Virus record (IMG/VR): IMGVR_UViG_3300034010_000433
Location: 1 to 36,170 of that record
Direction: 5' to 3' (one strand)
DNA: 36,170 nt
Source of the DNA: a virus
Each line of letters opens with the position of its first letter. Position 1 is the first letter of the stretch. Both the position numbers and the translations under genes were made by a program. Under the pieces are notes generated by a model. It was not told the origin of the DNA, did not search any database, and worked only from the letters and a program-made list of their open reading frames with translations. Of this stretch, positions 28,629 to 36,170 are shown piece after piece.

Positions 28629-30845
28629 ATGGCAATTCACAATCCAATTTCTAAAGCCTTGTTTACATTAAACGGGGCAGTAAAAACATCAGGAGGTACA
28701 AAAAATCTTGCTAAAGGACAGTTTGCAATTGTAGCAGATGAAATTGTAAAAGGAGAAGGTTTAAGAGCCTTGTCTGATTTCGCAGGTATATCCTCAGACG
28801 CAAATTTAAAGTTACGTTTAGGACTACATAAAGTAGACCAACGTTCTAAGGTGGTAAAAGTAGCTGAGAGTTCTTTCTTCAAACCAAAGGACATCGTAAG
28901 CTTAAAAGCTAACTTCCCTAAAGTACATGTTCAAAAATTTGACGAGTATATTGTAGGGTATGATGGTATTAATGCTAACACAGCTATCGAACTTGAAGAA
29001 GGACAAAACACCGTATTTGACATTGAAATTTCAGGTACACCAGTTGAAATTCACACAGGAAAATCTAAATACGTTGTTAAGCAACAATTTGGACGTTTAG
29101 CGGGCGAAACTAATCAAGAAGCAGTATTGCGTTTAGTAGAGCGTTTGAAAGAGTTTAAACTTCCCTATGGAACTCCTCTTTCTGAACTTTTAGACATTAA
29201 ACCTGTTGACAACTCCAACCCAACTTTGTCAGGAACAGAATATGTTTTCAAAACATTAACTCTTGCTGATTCAGGAAATTCTAACTCTTTAGCAGAAGTG
29301 CAAGCACAATATGCTTTCCCTGTTGTACGTACAGATTTTAATGGAAATGAGTCTACTTATACAGTAGTAGTTCCCGTAACCACTTCTGTTGCTGATTTCT
29401 CTAAAACAACTGTAAAAGCATACATCAAAGGATGTGCCGCTTGTGTTGCAGGATATACAGGAGTTACAGGTGGTGTTGTTTATTCTATTTCTATTGAAGA
29501 TGACGGAACTGATTTGTCAACCACAGTTGATAATCTTCCAGGATTTGTTTCAGGAACAGTTATTCGTCACGGAGTAGTTAATGGAAAAGGACTTTACACT
29601 GTTGTATTGGACGACGAGTTAACTGCCGCTGAAAAAGCAACATTCTTAGCAACTAATGCCACCACTTCAACCGCAGAGTTTAAATTCTTAGGAGCTGTTG
29701 AAGACGCTTGTGAGGACAGTGACACTGTAACAACTGCATGGGTGAATGGAGACACTTGTTTCGCTTCTGTTGAATCTTGGGAAATCCAATTGGCAGATAA
29801 TGAATGTGGACAGTCTCGTTTGACTGAATTACAAGCCGCATACCCCTCATTGACAATCGAAGCAGGAGATTCAGCAGGCACAGCAAGACAAACAGTTACT
29901 TTATCAGGTTCTTCTGGTAATGCTGTTATAACAGTTGCTGGCACTAATTACACCACTGCTTTCGACACTAGTTTAACTGTAACTGCCGCTAACTTTGTAA
30001 CTTCTCATGCCGCTGCTATTTTAGCTGCAACAGGATTAGTAGTAACTTCCAATACCGCTGTAATCACATTTACAGGAAACGCAACAGGATTCCCACTAAT
30101 TGAAGCTAACGCTGGTGGATTAACAGAAACTGTTAGTTCTATTGACTATATCACTACCGCTGTAACAGGAGGTTGTCAACGCAAATATTCTACACAAGTT
30201 CTTACAAATGTAGTTTGCGAAGAGTGTGATAAGATTTTCGTAGATAAATTCAAATCATTAGTTGCTCCCGAACCATTTGAAGGAACACATTGGGAAAAAG
30301 TAGCTTCTGCCGCTGACGCTGATGCTTTAATGGGTATTAAGATTAAAGGAAAACCCTTTATTATGAAACCTACCAAGTCTGATGATTACGATGAATATCC
30401 ATTCTACGAAACATCAACTTGCATTGAATCTATTTCAGGAGGTTATGCTCAGAATCGTAATGAAAACTTTGCGCCTGTATTTGACAATATTTTCAATGTA
30501 AAACGTCTTTCTAAAAAACAAGACCGAGACGCTTTAGGTGCTCACTTTGTAGGAATGGAAGAAGAATCTCGTGTACACTATGCTGGTCACAAACGCCACA
30601 GAGGACATGACTTCGCCATCCGAGTTTATGGTGAGGAGTCTGTTTTGGAGTTGGACAAACAATATGTAACTTACGAACTTACTTGGAAAGACACAAAATT
30701 CTCACAAGGAATGGGGTCTTCTTCAAATATGGCTCACACTGAGATTATTGTAGTTGAATTTGGTTATCACGATGCTATTGAAACATTGTTGAACAAATTA
30801 GCTGCTAAGGCAGGTGTTGACGGAGTTAATCCAACAGCTAACTAA
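28629..30845 (+). CDS. Large tail or virion structural protein with Cys-rich, beta-repeat insert (738 aa)
   Basis: N-terminal ~170 residues and the C-terminal ~190 look like one conserved structural core. The middle (about 190-530) is a Thr/Ser/Ala-rich insert holding most of the cysteines (CAAC near 269, others near 361, 377, 393, 515 and 531-534) and a module NAVITVAGTNYTTAFDTSLT then AANFVTSHAAAILAATG (about 435-475) that recurs in phage structural proteins as a small beta-helix/Ig-like domain. Its place after the connector fits a tail tube, sheath or major tail protein. The insert probably lies on the particle surface. No enzymatic motif. Confidence 0.6.
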   Translation: MAIHNPISKALFTLNGAVKTSGGTKNLAKGQFAIVADEIVKGEGLRALSDFAGISSDANLKLRLGLHKVDQRSKVVKVAESSFFKPKDIVSLKANFPKVHVQKFDEYIVGYDGINANTAIELEEGQNTVFDIEISGTPVEIHTGKSKYVVKQQFGRLAGETNQEAVLRLVERLKEFKLPYGTPLSELLDIKPVDNSNPTLSGTEYVFKTLTLADSGNSNSLAEVQAQYAFPVVRTDFNGNESTYTVVVPVTTSVADFSKTTVKAYIKGCAACVAGYTGVTGGVVYSISIEDDGTDLSTTVDNLPGFVSGTVIRHGVVNGKGLYTVVLDDELTAAEKATFLATNATTSTAEFKFLGAVEDACEDSDTVTTAWVNGDTCFASVESWEIQLADNECGQSRLTELQAAYPSLTIEAGDSAGTARQTVTLSGSSGNAVITVAGTNYTTAFDTSLTVTAANFVTSHAAAILAATGLVVTSNTAVITFTGNATGFPLIEANAGGLTETVSSIDYITTAVTGGCQRKYSTQVLTNVVCEECDKIFVDKFKSLVAPEPFEGTHWEKVASAADADALMGIKIKGKPFIMKPTKSDDYDEYPFYETSTCIESISGGYAQNRNENFAPVFDNIFNVKRLSKKQDRDALGAHFVGMEEESRVHYAGHKRHRGHDFAIRVYGEESVLELDKQYVTYELTWKDTKFSQGMGSSSNMAHTEIIVVEFGYHDAIETLLNKLAAKAGVDGVNPTAN

Positions 30846-30870
30846 CAATAAATAGAGTACAATAGAGGCA

Positions 30871-30897
30871 GAGGGAGTTTTGAGAATAAGCTCCCTC
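30871..30897 (+). terminator. Hairpin before the lysis genes
   Basis: A 7-bp stem GAGGGAG/CTCCCTC (30871-30877 with 30891-30897) with a 13-nt loop. No T run follows, so it is a weak terminator or an RNA-processing or translation-control element just ahead of the lysis cassette. Confidence 0.5.
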
Positions 30898-30922
30898 AAT
30901 GCTTCTAAATTTTCAGTGTTAC

Positions 30923-31225
30923 ATGGAAGAACAAGCTAGTTATGAATTGCGTTCGCGCATAGAGAGAATAGAACACCATATAGAAAAAATCAAAAAAAAC
31001 GCTGAAGATGAGGATATAAGAAAAAGAGACATGGAGAATAAGATTAATCAAATCCACCACGCCTTAATAGATAATCCCCTTAACGCAAACTCAGGGTATC
31101 TGTCACGGCAAGAAAAAGTGGAGCAAGAAGTAAAAAAACACAGTTTATACTTTAATCTAATCTTCACTCTTATTGTTTTATCTGGTGCTTTAGGAGCGTT
31201 TTTCAAATTTGTAGTCCATGCTTAA
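30923..31225 (+). CDS. Membrane-anchored coiled-coil protein (holin/spanin-like candidate)
   Basis: The ATG at 30923 (MEEQASYELRSRIERIEHHI...) is chosen over one at 30899 that directly abuts the hairpin. The N-terminal ~70 residues form a charged coiled coil; one membrane helix near the C-terminus (YFNLIFTLIVLSGALGAFF, about 78-96) is followed by a short tail. This N-in helix-anchored plan, next to a second membrane protein and the endolysin, suggests a holin or anti-holin. It overlaps the next gene by 8 nt. Confidence 0.6.
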   Translation: MEEQASYELRSRIERIEHHIEKIKKNAEDEDIRKRDMENKINQIHHALIDNPLNANSGYLSRQEKVEQEVKKHSLYFNLIFTLIVLSGALGAFFKFVVHA

Positions 31226-31514
31226 AATACTAAGAGACACCTTAATAAAACCGAACGGGAATTTTGATAAACAAGCACTTTCATTTTTTGTATGCTTTGT
31301 TATTTCAATTATATTAGGGGGCACTAACACATATCTTAGTTGGACTATGCGGATATACGACAACAGAATTGCTATGGAAATCTTTGACTCCTTTATGATT
31401 TTAACAGGAGCATTCTCAGGAGTAAACGTAGCAAACAAATATGTTGATATAGTAAAAGCTAAAAACCAAAATAACCAAACTAATGAGTTTAACCAGAGCG
31501 GAGGTTCTTACTAG
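31218..31514 (+). CDS. Holin candidate (98 aa, two membrane segments)
   Basis: A 98-residue protein with two hydrophobic segments (ALSFFVCFVISIILGG, about 20-35; and IFDSFMILTGAFSGVNVA, about 55-72) and a polar Asn/Gln-rich tail (NQNNQTNEFNQSGGSY). Size, topology and position just before the endolysin are those of class II holins, which make membrane lesions for lysis. Its end overlaps the endolysin start by 32 nt. Confidence 0.65.
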   Translation: MLKILRDTLIKPNGNFDKQALSFFVCFVISIILGGTNTYLSWTMRIYDNRIAMEIFDSFMILTGAFSGVNVANKYVDIVKAKNQNNQTNEFNQSGGSY

Positions 31515-32109
31515 AAAGTATAGAACACTACTTAACAGATACGGAATTAACACTCCTTTAAGGCTTGCACATTTTTGGGGAAATTGTTTTCACGAAAGTC
31601 GCTTAGAATTAGTTAGAGAGAATATGAATTATTCCGCAAAAAGACTAATAGAAGTATTTAAGAGACGACTCGACAGAAATAGAGACGGTTTTTTAAGCGA
31701 GCAAGAAAAACAGAAAGTTAGAGAAATAGTAGGAAACCCCATAAAAATAGCCAACTTTGTTTATGGAAACAGAATGGGTAATGGAGGAGAAAACACCAAT
31801 GATGGGTGGAATTTCCGAGCAGGAGGTTTTATGGGACTAACATTCAGAAATAATTACGAAGCTTTATCGAGAGATACTAAAATAGATTTTATATCAAACC
31901 CAGATATTATAAACCAAGAAGCAAATGCAATATTATCTGCCGCATGGTTTTGGCACACAAATAATTTAAACAGATGGGCTGATAGAGATGATACTGATGG
32001 AGTAGCAGACGTTATAAACATCGGGCGAAAAACAAACACAATAGGCGATGCTAATGGGTACGCCGACAGAAAAAAACACGTAGACCACTACAAAAAAATA
32101 TTTAAATAA
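31483..32109 (+). CDS. Endolysin, glycoside hydrolase family 19 type, with EF-hand-like loop
   Basis: A 208-residue peptidoglycan-degrading enzyme of the GH19 (chitinase-like) family: LAHFWGNCFHESRLELVREN (part of about 28-48) carries the catalytic HES glutamate; NYSAKRLIEVF (about 49-59); NPIKIANFVYGNRMGNG (about 86-102); NDGWNFRAGGFMGLTFRNNYE (part of about 106-126), where GH19 enzymes have GDGWRYRGRGxxQLTGRxNY; and an ADRDDTDG..DVINIGR end. An insert DRNRDGFLSEQE (about 64-75) matches the 12-residue EF-hand calcium loop. No signal peptide is seen, so release depends on the holin. Confidence 0.85.
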   Translation: MSLTRAEVLTRKYRTLLNRYGINTPLRLAHFWGNCFHESRLELVRENMNYSAKRLIEVFKRRLDRNRDGFLSEQEKQKVREIVGNPIKIANFVYGNRMGNGGENTNDGWNFRAGGFMGLTFRNNYEALSRDTKIDFISNPDIINQEANAILSAAWFWHTNNLNRWADRDDTDGVADVINIGRKTNTIGDANGYADRKKHVDHYKKIFK

Positions 32110-33507
32110 ATGAATTGTAAACTTATGTGGTATAACTTAAAAAATAAAGTTGTTGAGGATGTAGTAACACCACTTAAATCCTTAATGACTGAACAAGAAT
32201 TTGAAAAGTTCTCAAATATTCAATATTTTGACATGCCTAACAGCGCACAAGAACTTTTTGATTTTCTTAGACAAAAACAACAAACGTTATTAAACGTTCA
32301 AACCCCTTACATTGACATGGAGTGGTTTGACCTACCAAATAAAATAGAAGCTATTTGTCAAATGAGAAACGCACTTTCTCCGTTTGTATCAGCTCCTTTA
32401 ATTAAGAGGTTGGATATTGGAGTATTAGTTTGTGCAGAAAGTGGAGATGAATTTACAATAGAAGGGGAAAACTTCTTAGGAGTTACAGACGTATTAGTTG
32501 ACGGAGAATCTGTTCAAAGTTTTACAATTGTAGATGACAATCACATTGAAGTGGTTAATCACAATTTAATTACAGGAATTGATTCACTCATAAGAGAAGT
32601 TGTAGTAGTAAAAGACACACAACTTTCACCACCTATTAATTTTTCAGTTTTTACAGAGTGGGAAATGCCTCACGAAATAACAGTAAATTTAGATGAATAC
32701 TTACCAGGGTCAACACTAACAATATGTCAAAATAATGTAAGCAATGCAATATCTATTGGTACAGCACAAACATCTTTTAAATCCTCTGATGAAAATATTT
32801 TTACAATAGAAGATTTTTATATAATACCTCAATCAGCAGGAGAGGCTTATTTAATCGTAGATGTTATAGACGGAGATGGATTGAATAATGGATTTTGCGG
32901 AAGAAAATATATAAAAGTAGTTGTTCAACCTGAAATAAACATCACATCCCAACCTAAAAACACTTCAAAAGTAGAAGGTTCTACGGCTCATTTTGGTGTA
33001 GGTGTTGAAAATTACAGTTCTATTCAGTGGAAAGTTTCAACAGATGGTGGATTTAACTTCACTAATGTTACAAATGGCGCGCAATATTCAGGAGCAACCT
33101 CAAGAAACTTATTTATAAACAACGTAACATCGGCATTAGATGGAAATGTATATTATGCTGAGATAACTTCTTTAGGAGAATGTCAAGATGTAGATACCCA
33201 AACTGTACTGTTAGAAGTTAACGATATAGTTGACATAGTAAATCCTATTGAAGATGTGTTTGGCGAAATTGGAGATGTTGTTAATATATCTGTAAATGCA
33301 ACTGGGGCTAACTTAACTTATCAGTGGTTTTATAGCGACGGTATTGATTCTGATTTACAAGTAGTGAATAATGCTACATTTTCAGGAGCGCAGACAGCAA
33401 CACTTTCAATAAATTATAATGAAGAAATGATAGGTTGGTCTTATTATGTAGTAGTTACAAGTGGCTCTGATACAGCAAAATCTAATGAAATAATAATTCA
33501 ATATTAA
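32110..33507 (+). CDS. IPT/TIG and Ig-like domain virion protein (465 aa)
   Basis: Starts immediately after the endolysin stop. The N-terminal ~100 residues are helical. An IPT/TIG-like domain follows (DEFTIEGENFLGVTDVLVDG, about 113-132), a middle beta domain (about 195-280), then two Ig-like domains: one opening ITSQPKNTSKVEGS (about 278-291) with SSIQWKVSTDGGFNF, and one at the end with LTYQWFYSDG and a final AKSNEIIIQY strand. Ig-like modules on phage tails or heads bind carbohydrates at the cell surface or in mucus. A tail adhesin or decoration role is likely. Confidence 0.7.
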   Translation: MNCKLMWYNLKNKVVEDVVTPLKSLMTEQEFEKFSNIQYFDMPNSAQELFDFLRQKQQTLLNVQTPYIDMEWFDLPNKIEAICQMRNALSPFVSAPLIKRLDIGVLVCAESGDEFTIEGENFLGVTDVLVDGESVQSFTIVDDNHIEVVNHNLITGIDSLIREVVVVKDTQLSPPINFSVFTEWEMPHEITVNLDEYLPGSTLTICQNNVSNAISIGTAQTSFKSSDENIFTIEDFYIIPQSAGEAYLIVDVIDGDGLNNGFCGRKYIKVVVQPEINITSQPKNTSKVEGSTAHFGVGVENYSSIQWKVSTDGGFNFTNVTNGAQYSGATSRNLFINNVTSALDGNVYYAEITSLGECQDVDTQTVLLEVNDIVDIVNPIEDVFGEIGDVVNISVNATGANLTYQWFYSDGIDSDLQVVNNATFSGAQTATLSINYNEEMIGWSYYVVVTSGSDTAKSNEIIIQY

Positions 33508-33508
33508 A

Positions 33509-34042
33509 ATGACAGTTAATATAGATTTTCTACTTACTGATTTTGAAGACCCCAAAAGAATTGTCGTATTAGATTCTTCTGTTTGGGGAGTAGCTGAAAA
33601 TCAGCCAGCTTATTTAAAGGTTACACCGCCTGGCGCAAAAAAGTCAATAAACTTGAATTTTAAGAAAAAATCAATAACAGTGTTGAACAGCTTAAACTTA
33701 GGATTAAGCTGTTTAATCGACACTTGTGATGAGCAAAATCTTATAGAACTTCCCGATGGTGTTTGGGAATTTTGTTTATTATCGAGCTTTGAAAACTTAG
33801 ATAAGAAAAGACTGTTTTTAAAAGATACTTCTCTACGTTTAGAACTTGATAAGATATATGTAAAAGCAGGTATTCCTTTTGACACTAAAAAGTCTGTAAT
33901 AGAAGAATTAGAAAAAGCAGAATTAGCATTAAAATATGCTAAAATCAGTATTAAAAAAGGAGACATTGTTGAGAGTAAAAAAGGCTTTGATGAAGCCGTA
34001 AGAATAAAAAACAAATACGCAAATTGTAACAACTGTTTCTAA
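33509..34042 (+). CDS. Hypothetical tail-region protein (177 aa)
   Basis: A 177-residue protein: beta-rich N-terminal 115 residues (VTPPGAKKSINLNF, LPDGVWEFCLLSSFENLD) and a helical hairpin (VIEELEKAELALKYAKISIK then DIVESKKGFDEAVRIKNKY) ending in CNNCF. The LPDGVWEF segment recurs in tail-associated proteins of Bacteroidota phages, always near fibre genes in my recollection. Role in tail or fibre attachment is plausible but unproven. Confidence 0.6.
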   Translation: MTVNIDFLLTDFEDPKRIVVLDSSVWGVAENQPAYLKVTPPGAKKSINLNFKKKSITVLNSLNLGLSCLIDTCDEQNLIELPDGVWEFCLLSSFENLDKKRLFLKDTSLRLELDKIYVKAGIPFDTKKSVIEELEKAELALKYAKISIKKGDIVESKKGFDEAVRIKNKYANCNNCF

Positions 34043-34497
34043 TGGAAAAATATACAAATTACACTTTTGAAAAATTAGTAAAAAACTTAAATTACTTTGA
34101 TTTAATAAATAAATTAAAAGAGTTTTTTAATAGACTCAATAATAGATTTTCTGAAATAGATAGTAGTATTGAAAATGTAACTGAGAGTGTAACAAATCTT
34201 TCTCAAGCAACTCAGTCTGCTATACCTTATAAAGAATATTATTTTAGAGGAGAGGGACAAGGAGTGCAGCCAACAGTGGTTTTTGTAAACACTTTTGACA
34301 ATCCTGTTGTTTTTTCTTCTGCTAGTTCTGGAACATCAAGAATACAAAGTATAGGAGCTTTTCCAAATTTATCTAAGGTAATTATAGATACTGGTTCTAC
34401 TGTTGGTACGCCAAACTTAGCGTTTAATCCAACACAAAACGAGATATTCTTAACGACAGGAACAAACAGTTTTATAAACATTAAAGTTTATGATTAA
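34042..34497 (+). CDS. Small fibre-region protein with coiled coil (151 aa)
   Basis: A 151-residue protein: an N-terminal helical coiled coil (LINKLKEFFNRLNNRFSEID then SIENVTESVTNLSQATQSA) and a C-terminal beta domain (PTVVFVNTFDNPVVFSSASS ... FINIKVYD). This coiled coil plus compact beta head is the plan of small trimeric tail spikes or decoration proteins. Starts within the stop region of the previous gene (shares one base) and ends in a TAATG overlap with the next. Confidence 0.6.
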   Translation: MEKYTNYTFEKLVKNLNYFDLINKLKEFFNRLNNRFSEIDSSIENVTESVTNLSQATQSAIPYKEYYFRGEGQGVQPTVVFVNTFDNPVVFSSASSGTSRIQSIGAFPNLSKVIIDTGSTVGTPNLAFNPTQNEIFLTTGTNSFINIKVYD

Positions 34498-34853
34498 TGT
34501 CACAATACAGTTTAGAAATATTAAACAAGCATAAATATATAAAAGAGTTTGAAGAAACTATTGAATACAATTTTCAAAATATGTTTATGTTTAATCATTT
34601 CAGAGTTTCAAAAGAACCCGATATGCAAGAGGTGAAGAACAGTCTCCTCTATCTTTCTATATTAGAAAAAGACGTTTGCGAATTAGAACAATTCATTAAC
34701 AAAAAACTCGCAGGAGAATTAGAAGGAATGAATTGCAAAATAAAACCAACAGACAGATTTGCGCAATTAATACACGAGTTCAATAGAATAAGTAAAAAAG
34801 AAGAAAGCATTATTTTAAATGCAACTATGAACTGGGAAAATGTAATGTGGTAG
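34497..34853 (+). CDS. Helical hypothetical protein (118 aa), fibre-chaperone candidate
   Basis: A 118-residue helical protein, wholly charged and amphipathic (NKHKYIKEFEETIEYNFQNM ... VCELEQFINKKLAGELEG). It is coupled by TAATG to the previous gene and lies 1 bp before the tail-fibre gene. Small helical proteins here can be tail-fibre assembly chaperones; there is no direct motif for it. Confidence 0.55.
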   Translation: MSQYSLEILNKHKYIKEFEETIEYNFQNMFMFNHFRVSKEPDMQEVKNSLLYLSILEKDVCELEQFINKKLAGELEGMNCKIKPTDRFAQLIHEFNRISKKEESIILNATMNWENVMW

Positions 34854-34854
34854 T

Positions 34855-36170
34855 ATGAAAAAAGAAATAAAACTATATAAGGTTGACAACATACTTTATG
34901 CAACAGAGCCTGATTCTGTTTTCTTTGTAAAGAAGCCGTCCTCTAATGTAGTTGAAACTTACATTACAACAATATCAGGACAAGCTGTTCCTCTTAAAGA
35001 TTTACAAGGAGGTGGAAGCGGAGGTTCTGGAATTACAAGTTTATTAAGTGCAGATGGTAGTGTAGAAATTACAGGAACTTCAACATCAAAAAATTTACAA
35101 GTTTCTTCTGCATTACAAGCATTAATAAATTCAGCCTTACAAGCAAATGACGCTATTTCTTCTTTGTTGAATGATGCTGGATATATAACATTATCAGACG
35201 TTCCTACATTCAATCCCGCAGACTACGACCTAACCGATTTTACAAATAATGATGCTGACCCGTTTGCAAGAATGTCAGACATTCCAGTAGACAGCGGAAT
35301 ACAAAGTGTTGTGGCGGGAGATAGAGTGACAGTTGATGTAACAAACCCTCTCAATCCCGTAGTTAGTGCAGATTTACAAACAGACAACAATTTTACAGAC
35401 GCTTTAAAAACTAAGCTTGATGGAATTGAAGCGGGCGCAGAAGTAAACAATATATCTGACACAAACGTAACAGACTTAACAGACGGAACAGATACAACAC
35501 TTCACACACACGACGGAAGATATTACACAGAAACAGAAGTTGACAGTTTATTAGATGATAAAGTAGACAAGGTGGTGGGAAAACAACTTTCCACAGAAGA
35601 CTACACAACATCTGAAAAAAGTAAATTAGCTGGAATAGAAGCAGGAGCAGAAGTAAATGTAAATGCAGATTGGAGTGCTACAAGTGGAGATGCGCAGATA
35701 TTAAACAAACCAATTATTCCCGATGTATCAGGATTTGTACCCTACACAGGAGCAACACAAAATGCAGACTTAGGGGAATATCAACTTAAAGTAGGACAAT
35801 TAGAATTTGACCAAACGCCAACAGGAACTGCGGGCGTAGGAAAAATGCGTTGGAATAACACAGATGGAACAGTTGATTTAGGGCTTAAAGGAGGAAATGT
35901 TACACTACAATTAGGACAAGAACAAGTAGCGATGGTAGTAAATAAAACTTCTCCACTAATAAATTTATTAGAGGTTAATTATCAAGTTGTAAAAGTTGTA
36001 GGAGCAACAGGACAAAGACTTTCAGTAGTATTAGCACAAGCTGATTCTTCTTTAAACTCTGCCGTTACATTAGGAGTTGTAACAGAAACAATAAACGCCA
36101 ATCAAGAGGGATTTGTAACAACAAACGGACAAGTTAAAGAAATTAATACAACGGGGTCATTACAAGGGGA
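34855..36170 (+). CDS. Tail fibre protein (N-terminal part; runs off the window)
   Basis: Starts at the ATG two bases after the stop of the 118-aa gene and stays open for 438 codons to the window end. The first ~60 residues form a small beta domain, then a Gly/Ser linker (LQGGGSGGSG). The body has collagen-free fibre repeats: KTKLDGIEAGAEVN (about 184-197) and SEKSKLAGIEAGAEVNVN (about 252-269), with TETEVDSLLDDKVDKVVGKQ between, and FVPYTGATQNADLG (about 294-307), all typical of phage tail fibres and baseplate spikes. The receptor-binding tip is beyond the window. Confidence 0.85.
   Translation, partial: MKKEIKLYKVDNILYATEPDSVFFVKKPSSNVVETYITTISGQAVPLKDLQGGGSGGSGITSLLSADGSVEITGTSTSKNLQVSSALQALINSALQANDAISSLLNDAGYITLSDVPTFNPADYDLTDFTNNDADPFARMSDIPVDSGIQSVVAGDRVTVDVTNPLNPVVSADLQTDNNFTDALKTKLDGIEAGAEVNNISDTNVTDLTDGTDTTLHTHDGRYYTETEVDSLLDDKVDKVVGKQLSTEDYTTSEKSKLAGIEAGAEVNVNADWSATSGDAQILNKPIIPDVSGFVPYTGATQNADLGEYQLKVGQLEFDQTPTGTAGVGKMRWNNTDGTVDLGLKGGNVTLQLGQEQVAMVVNKTSPLINLLEVNYQVVKVVGATGQRLSVVLAQADSSLNSAVTLGVVTETINANQEGFVTTNGQVKEINTTGSLQG

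Noticed and set aside
1-36170. CRISPR array
   Set aside because: No series of regularly spaced direct repeats was seen; the only repeated short blocks are the promoter elements.

Overview
The window is a 36-kb piece of an AT-rich, double-stranded DNA tailed-phage genome (or prophage) whose host is very probably a member of the Bacteroidota. The host call rests on promoters: at least nine intergenic sites carry the Bacteroidota sigma signature (TTG, about 20 bp, then TAnnTTTGC) and none of them looks like an E. coli sigma-70 promoter. Genes are tightly packed with many TAATG, ATGA and longer start/stop overlaps. I cannot name the phage species. Large terminase, portal and capsid genes in that order, together with Ig-like proteins and a possible HU-like protein, would be compatible with a crAss-like relative, but this is only a hypothesis.

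Layout. Bases 1-14,702 are transcribed leftward and hold DNA-metabolism and host-takeover genes: a GroEL-type chaperonin, an SSB-like protein with an acidic tail, a DUF5664 (dATP/dGTP diphosphohydrolase-like) protein, a PhoH-like ATPase, a RecA/UvsX-type recombinase, a NinG/Rap-type protein, a TnpB nuclease translationally coupled to a small ribbon-helix-helix protein, two GIY-YIG proteins, a cluster of tRNA-like genes, a winged-helix protein with an elaborately folded leader, a stand-alone small RNA gene, and a tail-type protein. A divergent promoter region lies at 14,703-14,820. Bases 14,821-36,170 are transcribed rightward: small genes including a probable GroES-like co-chaperonin, a DUF1573-like protein, a multi-zinc-ribbon GIY-YIG homing endonuclease, then terminase large subunit, portal, scaffold candidate, major capsid protein, connector/tail proteins, holin candidates, a GH19 endolysin, an IPT/Ig adhesin-like protein and the N-terminal part of a tail fibre that runs off the window.

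How the parts fit. SSB, RecA and NinG form a recombination/replication module; GroEL (left arm) and the GroES-like gene (right arm) could form a phage folding machine; terminase, portal, scaffold and capsid form the packaging/head module; holins plus endolysin form the lysis module placed before the receptor-binding genes.

The most notable regulatory observation is a TCTTAATG box found in four promoters at exactly the same distance (34 bp) upstream of the TAnnTTTGC element. These promoters serve the TnpB unit, a roughly 140-nt small RNA with its own terminator, a tail-type gene, and the scaffold-capsid operon, which suggests a phage-specific promoter class. The tRNA cluster is also peculiar: both tRNA-like genes have good acceptor stems and T arms but abnormal D or anticodon regions, and they are preceded by an RNA with interleaved (pseudoknot-type) complementary segments.
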